Positions 1-7,359 of a DNA stretch of 14,439 bases are shown piece by piece (positions within the stretch are counted from its first letter, which is position 1; every line of letters begins with the position of its first letter). The stretch comes from an uncultured Clostridia bacterium (GTDB lineage Bacteria; Bacillota; Clostridia; Oscillospirales; CAG-272): assembly GCA_904501865.1 (NCBI GenBank), contig CAJGCF010000041.1, positions 1-14,439 of the forward strand, read 5' to 3'. The notes under the pieces are model-generated. The model was not told where the DNA came from. It saw only the letters and a program-made list of their open reading frames with translations, and did not search any database. A program made the position numbers and the translations under genes.

Positions 1-3000
1 ATTTATCGTCACATTTGCAAGACACGAGTTATACCAATAATCAATAGAAATCATATCCCAATCATCTTGGTTTCCGGTATAATTAACAGTTGTTAGAGCA
101 TAGCAATTCTCAAATGCATAAGAACCAATGCTCTCCACGCTGTCGGGGATCACGATGCTCGTAAGGCTCGAACTATCATAGAACGCAAAATCACCAACAC
201 ACGTCACATCTTCAGGTATCGTAAAGTCTGCCTCAGTTTTTCCAACGGCATATTGTATAAGTATTTTACCATCCTTGCTATACAGATTCCCTTCAACTGA
301 CTTGTAATTTGCATTACTCTCATCAACCTCTATACTTGCAAGTCCTGAACAAAAATTGAACGCCATATCACCAATGCTCATCACGCTATCAGAGATCACA
401 ACGCTCGTAAGATTTGTGCAACTATCGAACGCATAAGAACCTATGCTCTCCACACTGTGGGGGATCACAACGCTGGTAAGGCTTGAGCAATACCGAAACG
501 CAGAATGACCAATTTCAGCAACTCCGTCGGGGATTGTCACGCTTGCAAGGCTCGTACAACCGGAAAATGCATTAGAATGTATAAACTTAGTCTCAGCATT
601 TATCTCGCACGAAGTGATCAGTGTATCACTTGCCTTTACAAGCACAGCACAAGGATTGCTCTCATTTCCAAGATAGAATGCGTTGTCATATTCATTATAC
701 GTAAGACTGGAGCATCCCGAGAACACATAATTACCAATGCTCGTTACACTGGTAGGGATCACAATACTTGTAAGGCTTGTGCAGCCCATAAATGCAGCCT
801 CGCCAATGCTTGTTATGCTATCAGGTATGGTCACGCTCGCAAGGCGTGTACAATACTCGAATGCATAATCACCTATACTTATCACGCCCTCTGGGATAGT
901 TACACTCTCAAGACTACCGCAACCACAGAACGCATAATCATCTATCTTCACTTCATTTGTTATAACAACTGTTCTCAAGATTGGAGGCACGTACCAGTTT
1001 TCAGAATAACTCGATGCACCGAAAATATATCCAAAGTGTGAGTTGTATGTATTGTTAATGGTGTTGCCGATAAAAGGAAGAGTTATAGCTTGCAGACTAG
1101 TGCATTGCTCGAATGCAGAAATACCTATACTCGTAACGCTATTAGGCAAAACTATGCTATTAAGCCTAGCGCAATTATAAAATGCACGTGATTCAATATA
1201 TTTAAGGGTACTGTTTTCCTCAAACGTCACAGACACGAGGCCTACACACCCTTCAAACGCGGAGGTGTAGATCCTATCAACACTCATAGGTATTGAGACA
1301 TCTTTAATTGTCGCACAATTACGAAATGCATTTGATTTGATACTTGCACCACCTGTAACAACTACAGTCTGCAAGCTTTTGGGTACATTACTTGGATGTT
1401 CAGTATAAGATAATGCTCCAAATATGTATCCAAGGTGCGTATAGATTGTTCCGTCCTTAGTATCACCAATAAACGGCAATGTAATACTCGTAAGATTCGT
1501 GCATTTCTCGAATGCAGAAACACCGATGTACGTGACACTGTCGGGGATCACAGCACTCGTCAGACCTGAGCAATTATAGAATGCAGAAGCACCAATACTC
1601 GTCACACTGTCGGGGATCACAACGCTCGTAAGGCTTGAGCAATCAGAAAACGCAGAATCACTAATAAACTCCCCTCCTGTGATTACTACAGTCTTAATGG
1701 ATTCAGGAACATACACGTTTGATCCACCAAATATATATCCAAAATGTGTATTTTCTGTACTCTCCTTTGTAGCCCCAACAAACGGTACTGTAACACTAGT
1801 AAGACTTGTACAACCCGAGAATGCAGAAAGTCCAATACTCGTCACACTGTTAGGGACCACAATATTCGTAAGACTTTTGCAATTGTCGAACGCAAAACTA
1901 CCAATGCTTGTCACACCTTGGGTGATCGTTACGCTTTCAAGACTATCGCAATTATAGAACGCGAGTTCACCAATACTTCCGCCACCCGTAATAACAACAT
2001 GTTTCAAACTGTACGGGATCTGATATGTCCAATATACATAATAACCACCATTGGAGACATAAGTGCGGTAATGATAATGTAACGATGGACTATATGTCGT
2101 CGTAGTTGATGCTCCAAATATACTTCCAAAGTCTGCATCTCTATCCGTGGCGTTAATAGATTTTCCAACAAATGGCAAGCTAATGCTTTCCAGACTGGAA
2201 CAACCCATGAATACGTTTGCACCGATATACGTAACACTGTCAGGTATCGTAATGCTTTTCAGACTGGAACAATTCTCAAATGCAGATCCATTAATACACG
2301 TAACGCTATCAGGGATGGTGATATTTTCAAGACTTAAGCATCCGTAAAATGCGTCATAACCTATGTCTGTCGTACCACCCGATAAGGTTATATTTTCTAA
2401 GTAATTGCAATTTCGAAATACCATTGGATCAATGGTATCCTTGCCACTGATGACTACGGTCTGCAGGCTATACGGAATATTATAGTTATAAAAACGAGAA
2501 CCTTCGTTATATTGGCACGTTCTTGTATCATGATAGGTGTTTTGCCATGAATTGTATCCGAATATATATCCAAAATGTGACTTATATCCTATGCCCCCGC
2601 CAGTTTTGTCATTTGCGCTGGCACCTATGAAAGGCAATGTAATACTTGTAAGATTTGAGCAATCCAAAAACACAGAAGATCCTATGCTCTTAACACCATC
2701 AGGCACAGTAATACTCGCAAGGCTTGAACAACCTCGGAATGCCTCGTAATAAATCACATTGGTTTCTCCGCTTATCTCGCACGATGTGATAGACGTATCC
2801 TTTGCCTTCACAAGCACAACGTAAGGATTGGTGTCATTTCCGAGATAATATGCGTTGTCATACTCATTATAAGCAAGATTGTAACAGTCGTAAAATGCTT
2901 CCTCATCAATACTCACAATACTATTGGGGATGATTATACCCGTAAGATTTGAACAGTTCGAGAACGCGCCCTTACCAATACTTGTTACGCTATTAGGTAT

Positions 3001-3525
3001 TACAATACTTGCAATGTCATAACAATTTGCAAAACCGCAGACATAATAATCACTTCCAATCCCCGTCACTATATCTCCATAAGGAGAGATGGAAGGAATC
3101 ACTATGTTGGTATCAGTACAGGTGCCTATTCCACTAACATAGCATGTACCATCGCCATTTGAGCTGAACCTCAAACCGTCACTAAATATAGCATCTGATT
3201 CTGTCTCTTGCTCGGTTGGGGTTTCTGTATCATTTATAAACTCAGTCTCATTTTGTGTGGATTCCTCAGTCTCACTTTGTGTTGGAGTCTCAGTATCACT
3301 TTGTGTTGGAGTCTCAGTATCACTTTGTGTTGGAGTCTCAGTATCACTTTGTGTTGGAGTCTCAGTCTCACTTTGTGTTGAAACCTCAGTCTCACTTTGT
3401 GTGAGCACCTCGGTTTGTCTGTCAGCTGATGTAGAAGTTTCAGTTTCTCTCACAATATCGCATGCCGTTAAGGTAGGTAGAACAAAACATATCACCAACA
3501 GGATTGCCAAAGCAATCTTTTTCAT
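1..3525 (-). CDS. BspA-type leucine-rich repeat surface lipoprotein (partial, C-terminus beyond left edge)
   Basis: Open for 1175 codons from ATG 3525 to base 1 with no stop, so the gene continues past the left edge. A GGAGG at 3534-3538 fixes the start; the in-frame ATG at 3540 overlaps that site and is less likely. Residues 1-22 are a signal peptide (MKK, hydrophobic core) ending in the lipobox L-T-A-C with Cys22, so the mature protein should be lipid-anchored outside the membrane. Residues about 27-110 form a Thr/Ser/Glu/Gln stalk of 8-residue repeats (TQSDTETP type). The rest holds about 29 repeats of the BspA/LRR_5 kind (pattern SIGxxAFxxCxSLTSIxIPxSV), broken up by recurring inserts. 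The family is common on gut and oral bacteria and in parasites, where members bind host proteins or other cells; ligand and exact role here are unknown. Neighbouring tmcAL is divergent and unrelated. Confidence 0.93.
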   Translation of the reverse strand, partial: MKKIALAILLVICFVLPTLTACDIVRETETSTSADRQTEVLTQSETEVSTQSETETPTQSDTETPTQSDTETPTQSDTETPTQSETEESTQNETEFINDTETPTEQETESDAIFSDGLRFSSNGDGTCYVSGIGTCTDTNIVIPSISPYGDIVTGIGSDYYVCGFANCYDIASIVIPNSVTSIGKGAFSNCSNLTGIIIPNSIVSIDEEAFYDCYNLAYNEYDNAYYLGNDTNPYVVLVKAKDTSITSCEISGETNVIYYEAFRGCSSLASITVPDGVKSIGSSVFLDCSNLTSITLPFIGASANDKTGGGIGYKSHFGYIFGYNSWQNTYHDTRTCQYNEGSRFYNYNIPYSLQTVVISGKDTIDPMVFRNCNYLENITLSGGTTDIGYDAFYGCLSLENITIPDSVTCINGSAFENCSSLKSITIPDSVTYIGANVFMGCSSLESISLPFVGKSINATDRDADFGSIFGASTTTTYSPSLHYHYRTYVSNGGYYVYWTYQIPYSLKHVVITGGGSIGELAFYNCDSLESVTITQGVTSIGSFAFDNCKSLTNIVVPNSVTSIGLSAFSGCTSLTSVTVPFVGATKESTENTHFGYIFGGSNVYVPESIKTVVITGGEFISDSAFSDCSSLTSVVIPDSVTSIGASAFYNCSGLTSAVIPDSVTYIGVSAFEKCTNLTSITLPFIGDTKDGTIYTHLGYIFGALSYTEHPSNVPKSLQTVVVTGGASIKSNAFRNCATIKDVSIPMSVDRIYTSAFEGCVGLVSVTFEENSTLKYIESRAFYNCARLNSIVLPNSVTSIGISAFEQCTSLQAITLPFIGNTINNTYNSHFGYIFGASSYSENWYVPPILRTVVITNEVKIDDYAFCGCGSLESVTIPEGVISIGDYAFEYCTRLASVTIPDSITSIGEAAFMGCTSLTSIVIPTSVTSIGNYVFSGCSSLTYNEYDNAFYLGNESNPCAVLVKASDTLITSCEINAETKFIHSNAFSGCTSLASVTIPDGVAEIGHSAFRYCSSLTSVVIPHSVESIGSYAFDSCTNLTSVVISDSVMSIGDMAFNFCSGLASIEVDESNANYKSVEGNLYSKDGKILIQYAVGKTEADFTIPEDVTCVGDFAFYDSSSLTSIVIPDSVESIGSYAFENCYALTTVNYTGNQDDWDMISIDYWYNSCLANVTIN
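604..699 (-). repeat. Copy B of the 96-bp internal duplication in the LRR lipoprotein
   Basis: Same module as 2776-2871, here reading YNEYDNAFYLGN, then NPCAVLVKASD, then ITSCEI. The copies lie 2172 bp (724 codons) apart in the same frame, which points to segmental duplication within the gene. Confidence 0.85.
1018..2640 (-). repeat. Five spaced copies of a LPFIG...FGYIFG insert module in the LRR lipoprotein
   Basis: A module that starts LPF(I/V)G, has a variable 8-16 residue middle rich in Thr/Asn/Asp, and ends (H)(F/L)G(Y/S)IFG occurs at about 2557-2640, 2113-2178, 1726-1791, 1417-1482 and 1018-1083. Each is followed by a variable loop and then a (I/L)(K/Q/R)xVV(I/V)T(G/N) strand that leads into the next leucine-rich repeat. 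The spacing is about 300-450 bp, so the protein is built from super-repeats of two to four leucine-rich repeats plus one insert. Confidence 0.85.
2776..2871 (-). repeat. Copy A of a 96-bp internal duplication in the LRR lipoprotein
   Basis: Encodes a segment reading YNEYDNAYYLGN, then NPYVVLVKAKD, then ITSCEI, placed between two leucine-rich repeats. It matches 604-699 over the same length without gaps and with a minority of base differences, many of them silent. It replaces the usual IPxSVxxI strand of a repeat and probably forms a small insert domain. Confidence 0.85.
3251..3418 (-). repeat. 24-bp in-frame tandem repeat encoding the Thr/Glu stalk
   Basis: Units begin with CTTTGTGT on the plus strand at 3275, 3299, 3323, 3347, 3371 and 3395, exactly 24 bp apart, with a degenerate unit upstream at 3251. 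Each encodes eight residues (TQSDTETP, or with E for D and S for P). The three central units are identical at the DNA level and the flanking ones differ by a few bases. A multiple of three keeps any gain or loss of units in frame, so stalk length can change without breaking the protein. Confidence 0.93.
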
Positions 3526-3586
3526 TTGCTTTTCCTCCATGAAAAATAAAAATATCTACTTAATAAATTAGGCATATATCACACTC

Positions 3587-3615
3587 ATTATAGCACCATA
3601 GTAATAATTTGTCAA
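3587..3615 (-). promoter_or_regulatory. Sigma-A promoter of the LRR lipoprotein
   Basis: Read on the minus strand: TTGACA (3615-3610), 17-bp spacer, TATAAT (3592-3587), both perfect consensus hexamers. Transcription should begin near 3580, giving a leader of about 55 nt to ATG 3525. Confidence 0.9.
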
Positions 3616-3635
3616 TGCTTGAAAAAAGTTTTCCC

Positions 3636-3664
3636 TTGACACACCGAGGCAAAAATGATATACT
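3636..3664 (+). promoter_or_regulatory. Sigma-A promoter of tmcAL
   Basis: TTGACA (3636-3641), 17-bp spacer, TATACT (3659-3664). Transcription should begin around 3671, about 40 nt before ATG 3712. Because the -10 lies downstream of the in-frame ATG at 3655, that upstream ATG cannot be the start on this transcript. Confidence 0.88.
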
Positions 3665-3698
3665 TTTATTATCAATGTGAAAACTCACAGAACAAGGA

Positions 3699-3704
3699 AA
3701 GGAG
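3699..3704 (+). promoter_or_regulatory. Ribosome binding site deciding the tmcAL start
   Basis: AAGGAG ends 7 nt before ATG 3712, the normal distance. No such site precedes the in-frame ATG at 3655. Confidence 0.85.
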
Positions 3705-3711
3705 ACGGGAT

Positions 3712-4935
3712 ATGAGGGCTGTCGGGATAGTATGCGAATACAATCCGTTTCATAACGGACACAAGACACAGATAGATGCCTTGCGCGCGCAAGGATTTGA
3801 TTGCATAGTCGGCGTTATGAGCGGCAATTACACCCAGCGCGGAGAGTCCGCGATAGCCGACAAGTACACACGTGCCAAAACCGCAATAAAGGGCGGCGCG
3901 GACCTTATATTTGAGCTTCCCTTTCCGTATTCCTCATTTTCTGCCGAAGGATTTGCTTTGTCGGGAGTTCATATTATAGGCTCACTTGGAATAAAAAACT
4001 TAAGCTTTGGCAGTGAGAGCGTGGATATTTCTCTGTTAAAGGACGCCGCAGAGGCGGTAACGTCAGAGGGCTTTTCAAAGGTCTACTCCGATATTATGCG
4101 CTCGGGAAATATCGGCTCTACTGCCGCTTATTTCAAGGCACTCGCAAGCATTACGGGCAAGGACATCTCTCCTCTGTCAAACGATATTCTCGCGATATCC
4201 TACATCTGCGCTATAAAAAAGCTTGTACTCGAAATGGACATCGTTCCTATAAAGAGACAAGGGGCGGCATATAACGAAAATTTGTTAGATCCATCGTCTC
4301 TCCCAAGCGCAACCGCCATACGCAAGGCTATTACGGAGCGCGACCTTGACTTAAGTAAGGAAATGCGAGAATATATTCCGATGGAAGCTCTTGAGATGCT
4401 CTCAGGAGCAAAAAAGAGCGCTCTTATGCCCCCTTCAATGCAAAAATTCGGAGACTCAGTTCTATCATTTTTTAAGCTTTTATCCCCTGAAGATATATCT
4501 GCTCGCGCGATCAGGCGCTCTGGCGGCGGTACGTGCATAGCCGAGGACGGATGCGGAATATGCGAGCGATTATGCCGTTATGCCAAGACCGCATCGACCT
4601 TTGAGGAGCTTATCCAGCTCTCGTGCACGGCAAAATATACTCGCGCGCGCATTAACCGCGTAGCGCTGTTCTCGGTGCTCGGAGTTTCCGACTGTATGAC
4701 TCATTCCCTACCTCCGTACACCGTTTTGTTGGCGGCAAGTCAAATAGGACGTGAATTCTTATCCTCTGCGCGCAAATTGGAGGGCATACAGATCGTCACC
4801 AAGCCCGCAGACGCCCCCGAGGACGCACCGCTCAAGCAGATCTCGGAACTCGCGGACTCACTTTACGCAACGTGTATGCCCTGCGACGCAAGCTTTGATT
4901 ATTTCACAAAAATACACCCTTATATAAGTGGTTGA
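3712..4935 (+). CDS. tmcAL: tRNA(Met) cytidine acetate ligase TmcAL
   Basis: 407 residues from ATG 3712, the usual length for TmcAL (formerly YlbM). The family uses ATP and acetate to make N4-acetylcytidine at the wobble base of elongator tRNA-Met in the cytoplasm. Seen: an N-terminal nucleotidyltransferase-type fold starting VGIVCEYNPFHNGH, with the HxGH ATP-binding motif at residues 14-17; MSGNYTQRGE at about 35-44; GADLIFELPFPYSS; a FGSES motif; and SATAIRKAI further on. All fit the family. The upstream in-frame ATG (3655) is rejected because it lies inside the promoter. The gene is monocistronic or reads weakly into the small gene downstream; no hairpin terminator follows it. Annotation is secure by motif; the tRNA substrate is from family knowledge. 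Confidence 0.95.
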   Translation: MRAVGIVCEYNPFHNGHKTQIDALRAQGFDCIVGVMSGNYTQRGESAIADKYTRAKTAIKGGADLIFELPFPYSSFSAEGFALSGVHIIGSLGIKNLSFGSESVDISLLKDAAEAVTSEGFSKVYSDIMRSGNIGSTAAYFKALASITGKDISPLSNDILAISYICAIKKLVLEMDIVPIKRQGAAYNENLLDPSSLPSATAIRKAITERDLDLSKEMREYIPMEALEMLSGAKKSALMPPSMQKFGDSVLSFFKLLSPEDISARAIRRSGGGTCIAEDGCGICERLCRYAKTASTFEELIQLSCTAKYTRARINRVALFSVLGVSDCMTHSLPPYTVLLAASQIGREFLSSARKLEGIQIVTKPADAPEDAPLKQISELADSLYATCMPCDASFDYFTKIHPYISG

Positions 4936-4979
4936 AGCCCTTTAATCAAAAAATCATAGAAAATATTAGTGATTTAATG

Positions 4980-5008
4980 TTGACTTAAGTAATTTTGTGT
5001 GATATAAT
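4980..5008 (+). promoter_or_regulatory. Sigma-A promoter of the 98-residue unknown gene
   Basis: TTGACT (4980-4985), 17-bp spacer, TATAAT (5003-5008). Transcription should begin around 5015, leaving a leader of about 60 nt before ATG 5078. Confidence 0.88.
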
Positions 5009-5077
5009 GAAATGTAATGTTATTGATATCGAGTTTTATGAAAGGATAGTTTTGAGTTATCAAAACAGGTGATATAT

Positions 5078-5374
5078 ATGGCTGCTGAAACACGCGATCA
5101 GGTAAAAGGCTCTTATCTGTACTATAAAAACAAACCGTTGGTCAGAGAAAAGGATACTATCTGCTACGGCGACTTTTCCGAAAAGTGTGTCCTTATATTT
5201 GAAATAATGTCCTACGTTGAGTCCGAGGGCGTCAAGGTTCCCGGCAAGGTATTTATCCAGGTCCTCGACTCCGAGAGCGGAGCTATTCTCAAGCAGGGCG
5301 ACAAGGAAGGTATGTTCGAGGCATTCAACTACGGAATGTTCTGGTACGAAAAGTTCCTTTCCGAAAATTCCTGA
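5078..5374 (+). CDS. Conserved-looking protein of unknown function, 98 residues
   Basis: I do not recognise this family. ATG 5078 is preceded by AGGTGA (5067-5072) at a 5-nt distance; an in-frame GTG at 5069 lies within that site and is a less likely start. The product is soluble, without signal peptide or membrane segment, rich in aromatic residues (FNYGMFWYEKF near the C-terminus) and charged residues. Residues about 36-70 alternate as beta strands (CVLIFEIMSYV, KVFIQVLD), suggesting a small alpha/beta fold. Two cysteines (29 and 37) do not form an obvious metal site. It has its own near-perfect promoter and an intrinsic terminator immediately after the stop, so it is a self-contained unit and probably well expressed. 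It lies between tmcAL and the convergent asparaginase; neither suggests a function. Confidence 0.85.
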   Translation: MAAETRDQVKGSYLYYKNKPLVREKDTICYGDFSEKCVLIFEIMSYVESEGVKVPGKVFIQVLDSESGAILKQGDKEGMFEAFNYGMFWYEKFLSENS

Positions 5375-5385
5375 TAAAAAATTAA

Positions 5386-5431
5386 AACGCATCGGTGCAT
5401 AAAGCCCCGGTGCGTTTTTATTATAATTTTC
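5386..5431. terminator. Intrinsic terminator between the convergent unknown gene and ansA, probably bidirectional
   Basis: Arms 5386-5398 (AACGCATCGGTGC) and 5404-5416 (GCCCCGGTGCGTT) pair over 13 positions with one wobble and one mismatch around a 5-nt loop. A T-rich tail follows on the plus strand (5415-5431). An A-rich flank on the other side supplies the U-tract for minus-strand transcription coming from ansA, which ends at 5452. Confidence 0.88.
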
Positions 5432-5451
5432 GCAAGGAGTCCTTTCATTTG

Positions 5452-6438
5452 TCAGATCATATCATTTCCCACGGGAGTATAGAAAAGCCTTGAAAACTCA
5501 GAGGCGGTCTTGCTCTTGGGGAGAGCCCACATAACCTTGGCGACAACTGTTTCGGTAGTCATGTCATATGCCTCTGGGAGCTCGTATTTCTGCTTTATAC
5601 GAAGCCCTACCTGATAAACTCCCATATCACTTCCCTCGTGCGGCACCTGTGTGGTTATAACTATGCGAACGCCTTTTTTTATAAGCGTTTCGATCTTCTC
5701 AACAAACTCGTCGTTATCGTAATAAGGCAGACCTCCCACACCAAAGCTCTCAATTATAACCGCGTGGTATCTGTCGGCAATAAAATCAAAAATATCTGCG
5801 CTCATACCGGGTATCAGCTTGATAACTATAACTGAGGAATCTATTTCATCGGTAAAGATCGGCTCACCCTCAACTCTCTCGCGAATATAGTATTTCACAG
5901 ATCCGCGAATAAAGCCTATTTCGGGATAATCTATGCTTGAGAAAGCATTAAAACTTTTTGTTCTGGTCTTTCTGGCACGAGTGGCGGCAAGTATTTTGTC
6001 TCCGAACACTATATGAACTCCGCACGCTCCGTCGTCTGCGGCATACATGAACGCATCAGTGAGATTTTCGCGAGCATCCGTGTCCCGCTTTTCTATGGGA
6101 ATCTGCGCACCCGTGAGAACGATAGGTTTCCTGCTGTTCTGTATAAGATAATGCAGCATAGCCGCCGCATACGCCATAGTGTCCGTTCCATGCGTTATAA
6201 CAAATCCATCGTAGTCATTGTACACTTGGCGAATATAACGTGATATCTCAAGCCAATACTCAGGACGCATATTCGTACTGTCGAGATTGTAAAGCTGCAC
6301 TGTGGATACGCGACAGATTTTTTCAACCTCTGGAACGTGCGAAAGCAGCTGCTCGGATGCCAAGGCAGGCACAAGGCCGTTTTCGCTCTCGGCAGACGCA
6401 ATGGTTCCGCCTGTTGTGATCAAAAGAATGTGTTTCAT
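5452..6438 (-). CDS. ansA: L-asparaginase, type I (cytoplasmic)
   Basis: 328 residues, the usual length. Hydrolyses L-asparagine to aspartate and ammonia. Seen: the N-terminal TTGGTIAS motif (residues 8-15) with the nucleophile Thr12; the second-site motif HGTDTM (83-88) giving Thr85 and Asp86; GAQ at 110-112; and Lys157 ahead of SFNAFSS, matching the catalytic lysine by alignment with the E. coli type I enzyme. There is no signal peptide, so it is intracellular, which fits type I rather than the secreted type II. ATG 6438 overlaps the stop of the upstream SDR gene as TAATG, with a G-rich ribosome site inside that gene, so the two are translationally coupled. A close relative with glutaminase or Glu-tRNA-Gln amidotransferase (GatD) function is less likely because GatD has an extra N-terminal domain. 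Confidence 0.94.
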   Translation of the reverse strand: MKHILLITTGGTIASAESENGLVPALASEQLLSHVPEVEKICRVSTVQLYNLDSTNMRPEYWLEISRYIRQVYNDYDGFVITHGTDTMAYAAAMLHYLIQNSRKPIVLTGAQIPIEKRDTDARENLTDAFMYAADDGACGVHIVFGDKILAATRARKTRTKSFNAFSSIDYPEIGFIRGSVKYYIRERVEGEPIFTDEIDSSVIVIKLIPGMSADIFDFIADRYHAVIIESFGVGGLPYYDNDEFVEKIETLIKKGVRIVITTQVPHEGSDMGVYQVGLRIKQKYELPEAYDMTTETVVAKVMWALPKSKTASEFSRLFYTPVGNDMI

Positions 6439-7154
6439 TATATACCAAATCCCCCGTCAACACCTATGACCTGAGCAGTTATAAACGATGCCTTTTCACT
6501 TGCGAGAAAATACACAAGCTCGGCAACCTCGGCGGGATCTCCTATACGGTAAAGCGGTGTTTGCTCACAGAGCTGTGCGATATCATCGTCATCATACGAT
6601 GCGTTCATATCAGTATCTATAACACCGGGTTCAACGCAATTAACCCTTATTCCAGAAGGGCCGAGCTCCTTTGCCATTGATAAGGTCAAGCCTCTTATTC
6701 CGGCCTTTGACGCTGAATATGCCGCCTCGCACGATGCTCCGCATCTTCCCCATACCGATCCCACGTTCACTATTGATCCGCTCTGTTGTCTGACCATATT
6801 TCTGGTTGCCGCTCGACTCATATAGAACACACTTGAGAGATTTGTATTTATTACTCGACTCCACTGCTCGTCGGTCATATCCGTAACCAATCCTGACTCA
6901 CTGATTCCCGCATTGTTTACAAGTATATCAACTCCGCCAAGGTACTCCACGGCCTTATTATACGCCCATTCCGCCTCCTCGGGATCAGAAAGGTCTGCCC
7001 TTATGGGATATGCTCCCGTTTCATCAGCGCACTCCTCTGCCGCATCGTCGTTTGAGCAGTAAATGAACACCACAGCGTAGCCATTTTTTGCAAACAACTC
7101 CACGCACGCGCGTCCTATTCCACGTGAACCACCGGTAATGATAACTTTTTTCAT
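6438..7154 (-). CDS. Short-chain dehydrogenase/reductase, FabG-like
   Basis: 238 residues, classical SDR length. Seen: Rossmann motif TGGSRGIG (residues 7-14), NNAG (80-83), Asn105, catalytic Ser133, Tyr146 and Lys150 (YSASK), PGVIDT (176-181), and a C-terminal VDGG. All four catalytic positions are present, so it should be an active NAD(P)H-dependent oxidoreductase. It resembles 3-oxoacyl-ACP reductase but is not in a fatty-acid cluster, so the substrate is open; a sugar or other carbonyl compound is equally possible. The ribosome site GAAAGGAT (7168-7175) lies 13 nt from ATG 7154, unusually far, with no better in-frame start. Its stop overlaps the start of ansA (TAATG), so both come from one transcript. 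It diverges from rhaA. Confidence 0.88.
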   Translation of the reverse strand: MKKVIITGGSRGIGRACVELFAKNGYAVVFIYCSNDDAAEECADETGAYPIRADLSDPEEAEWAYNKAVEYLGGVDILVNNAGISESGLVTDMTDEQWSRVINTNLSSVFYMSRAATRNMVRQQSGSIVNVGSVWGRCGASCEAAYSASKAGIRGLTLSMAKELGPSGIRVNCVEPGVIDTDMNASYDDDDIAQLCEQTPLYRIGDPAEVAELVYFLASEKASFITAQVIGVDGGFGI

Positions 7155-7202
7155 AGCTTGAACTGAAATCCTTTCAAAATATAAAAGTTGATCTCTGATT
7201 CA

Positions 7203-7231
7203 ATTATAGCATCTGACACAACATTTTTCAA
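7203..7231 (-). promoter_or_regulatory. Sigma-A promoter of the SDR-ansA operon
   Basis: Minus-strand TTGAAA (7231-7226), 17-bp spacer, TATAAT (7208-7203). Expected start near 7196, about 42 nt before ATG 7154. Confidence 0.82.
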
Positions 7232-7259
7232 TAGAAATTTACAATTATTTTCTATAAGG

Positions 7260-7280
7260 CACTTGAAAAATATTCAAGTG
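7260..7280. promoter_or_regulatory. Perfect inverted repeat over the rhaA -35: candidate operator
   Basis: Arms CACTTGAA (7260-7267) and TTCAAGTG (7273-7280) are perfect complements around a 5-nt centre, AAATA. The repeat covers the whole -35 hexamer and 12 bases of the spacer, where a bound dimeric repressor would block RNA polymerase. The regulator is not in the window. Confidence 0.55.
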
Positions 7281-7291
7281 TGTTGTATAAT
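7263..7291 (+). promoter_or_regulatory. Sigma-A promoter of rhaA
   Basis: TTGAAA (7263-7268), 17-bp spacer, TATAAT (7286-7291). Expected start near 7298, leaving about 62 nt of leader. The -35 and half of the spacer lie inside a perfect inverted repeat (7260-7280). Confidence 0.87.
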
Positions 7292-7359
7292 GTAGTCGGC
7301 AGATCATATCTACCAAATTTTTCTTGTAAAATAAAAACTTCAATATACAGGAGGTCATT

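Noticed and set aside
3251..3418. Tandem repeats as a CRISPR array
   Set aside because: The 24-bp units are directly adjacent with no spacers and encode a repetitive peptide in frame.
505..3571. Several plus-strand open frames (for example 505-1041, 1679-1957, 1744-2082, 2147-2347, 2537-2749, 3257-3571)
   Set aside because: They lie antisense to the continuous minus-strand lipoprotein, lack ribosome sites, and their repetitive products (such as VSLCVG repeats) are mirror images of the leucine-rich and stalk repeats.
3655..3711. N-terminal extension of tmcAL starting at ATG 3655
   Set aside because: The TTGACA/TATACT promoter overlaps this stretch, and a proper ribosome site with the family-typical N-terminus is found at ATG 3712.
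4936..5077. Terminator directly after tmcAL
   Set aside because: No stem of useful length followed by a T-run was found; the stretch instead holds the promoter of the next gene.
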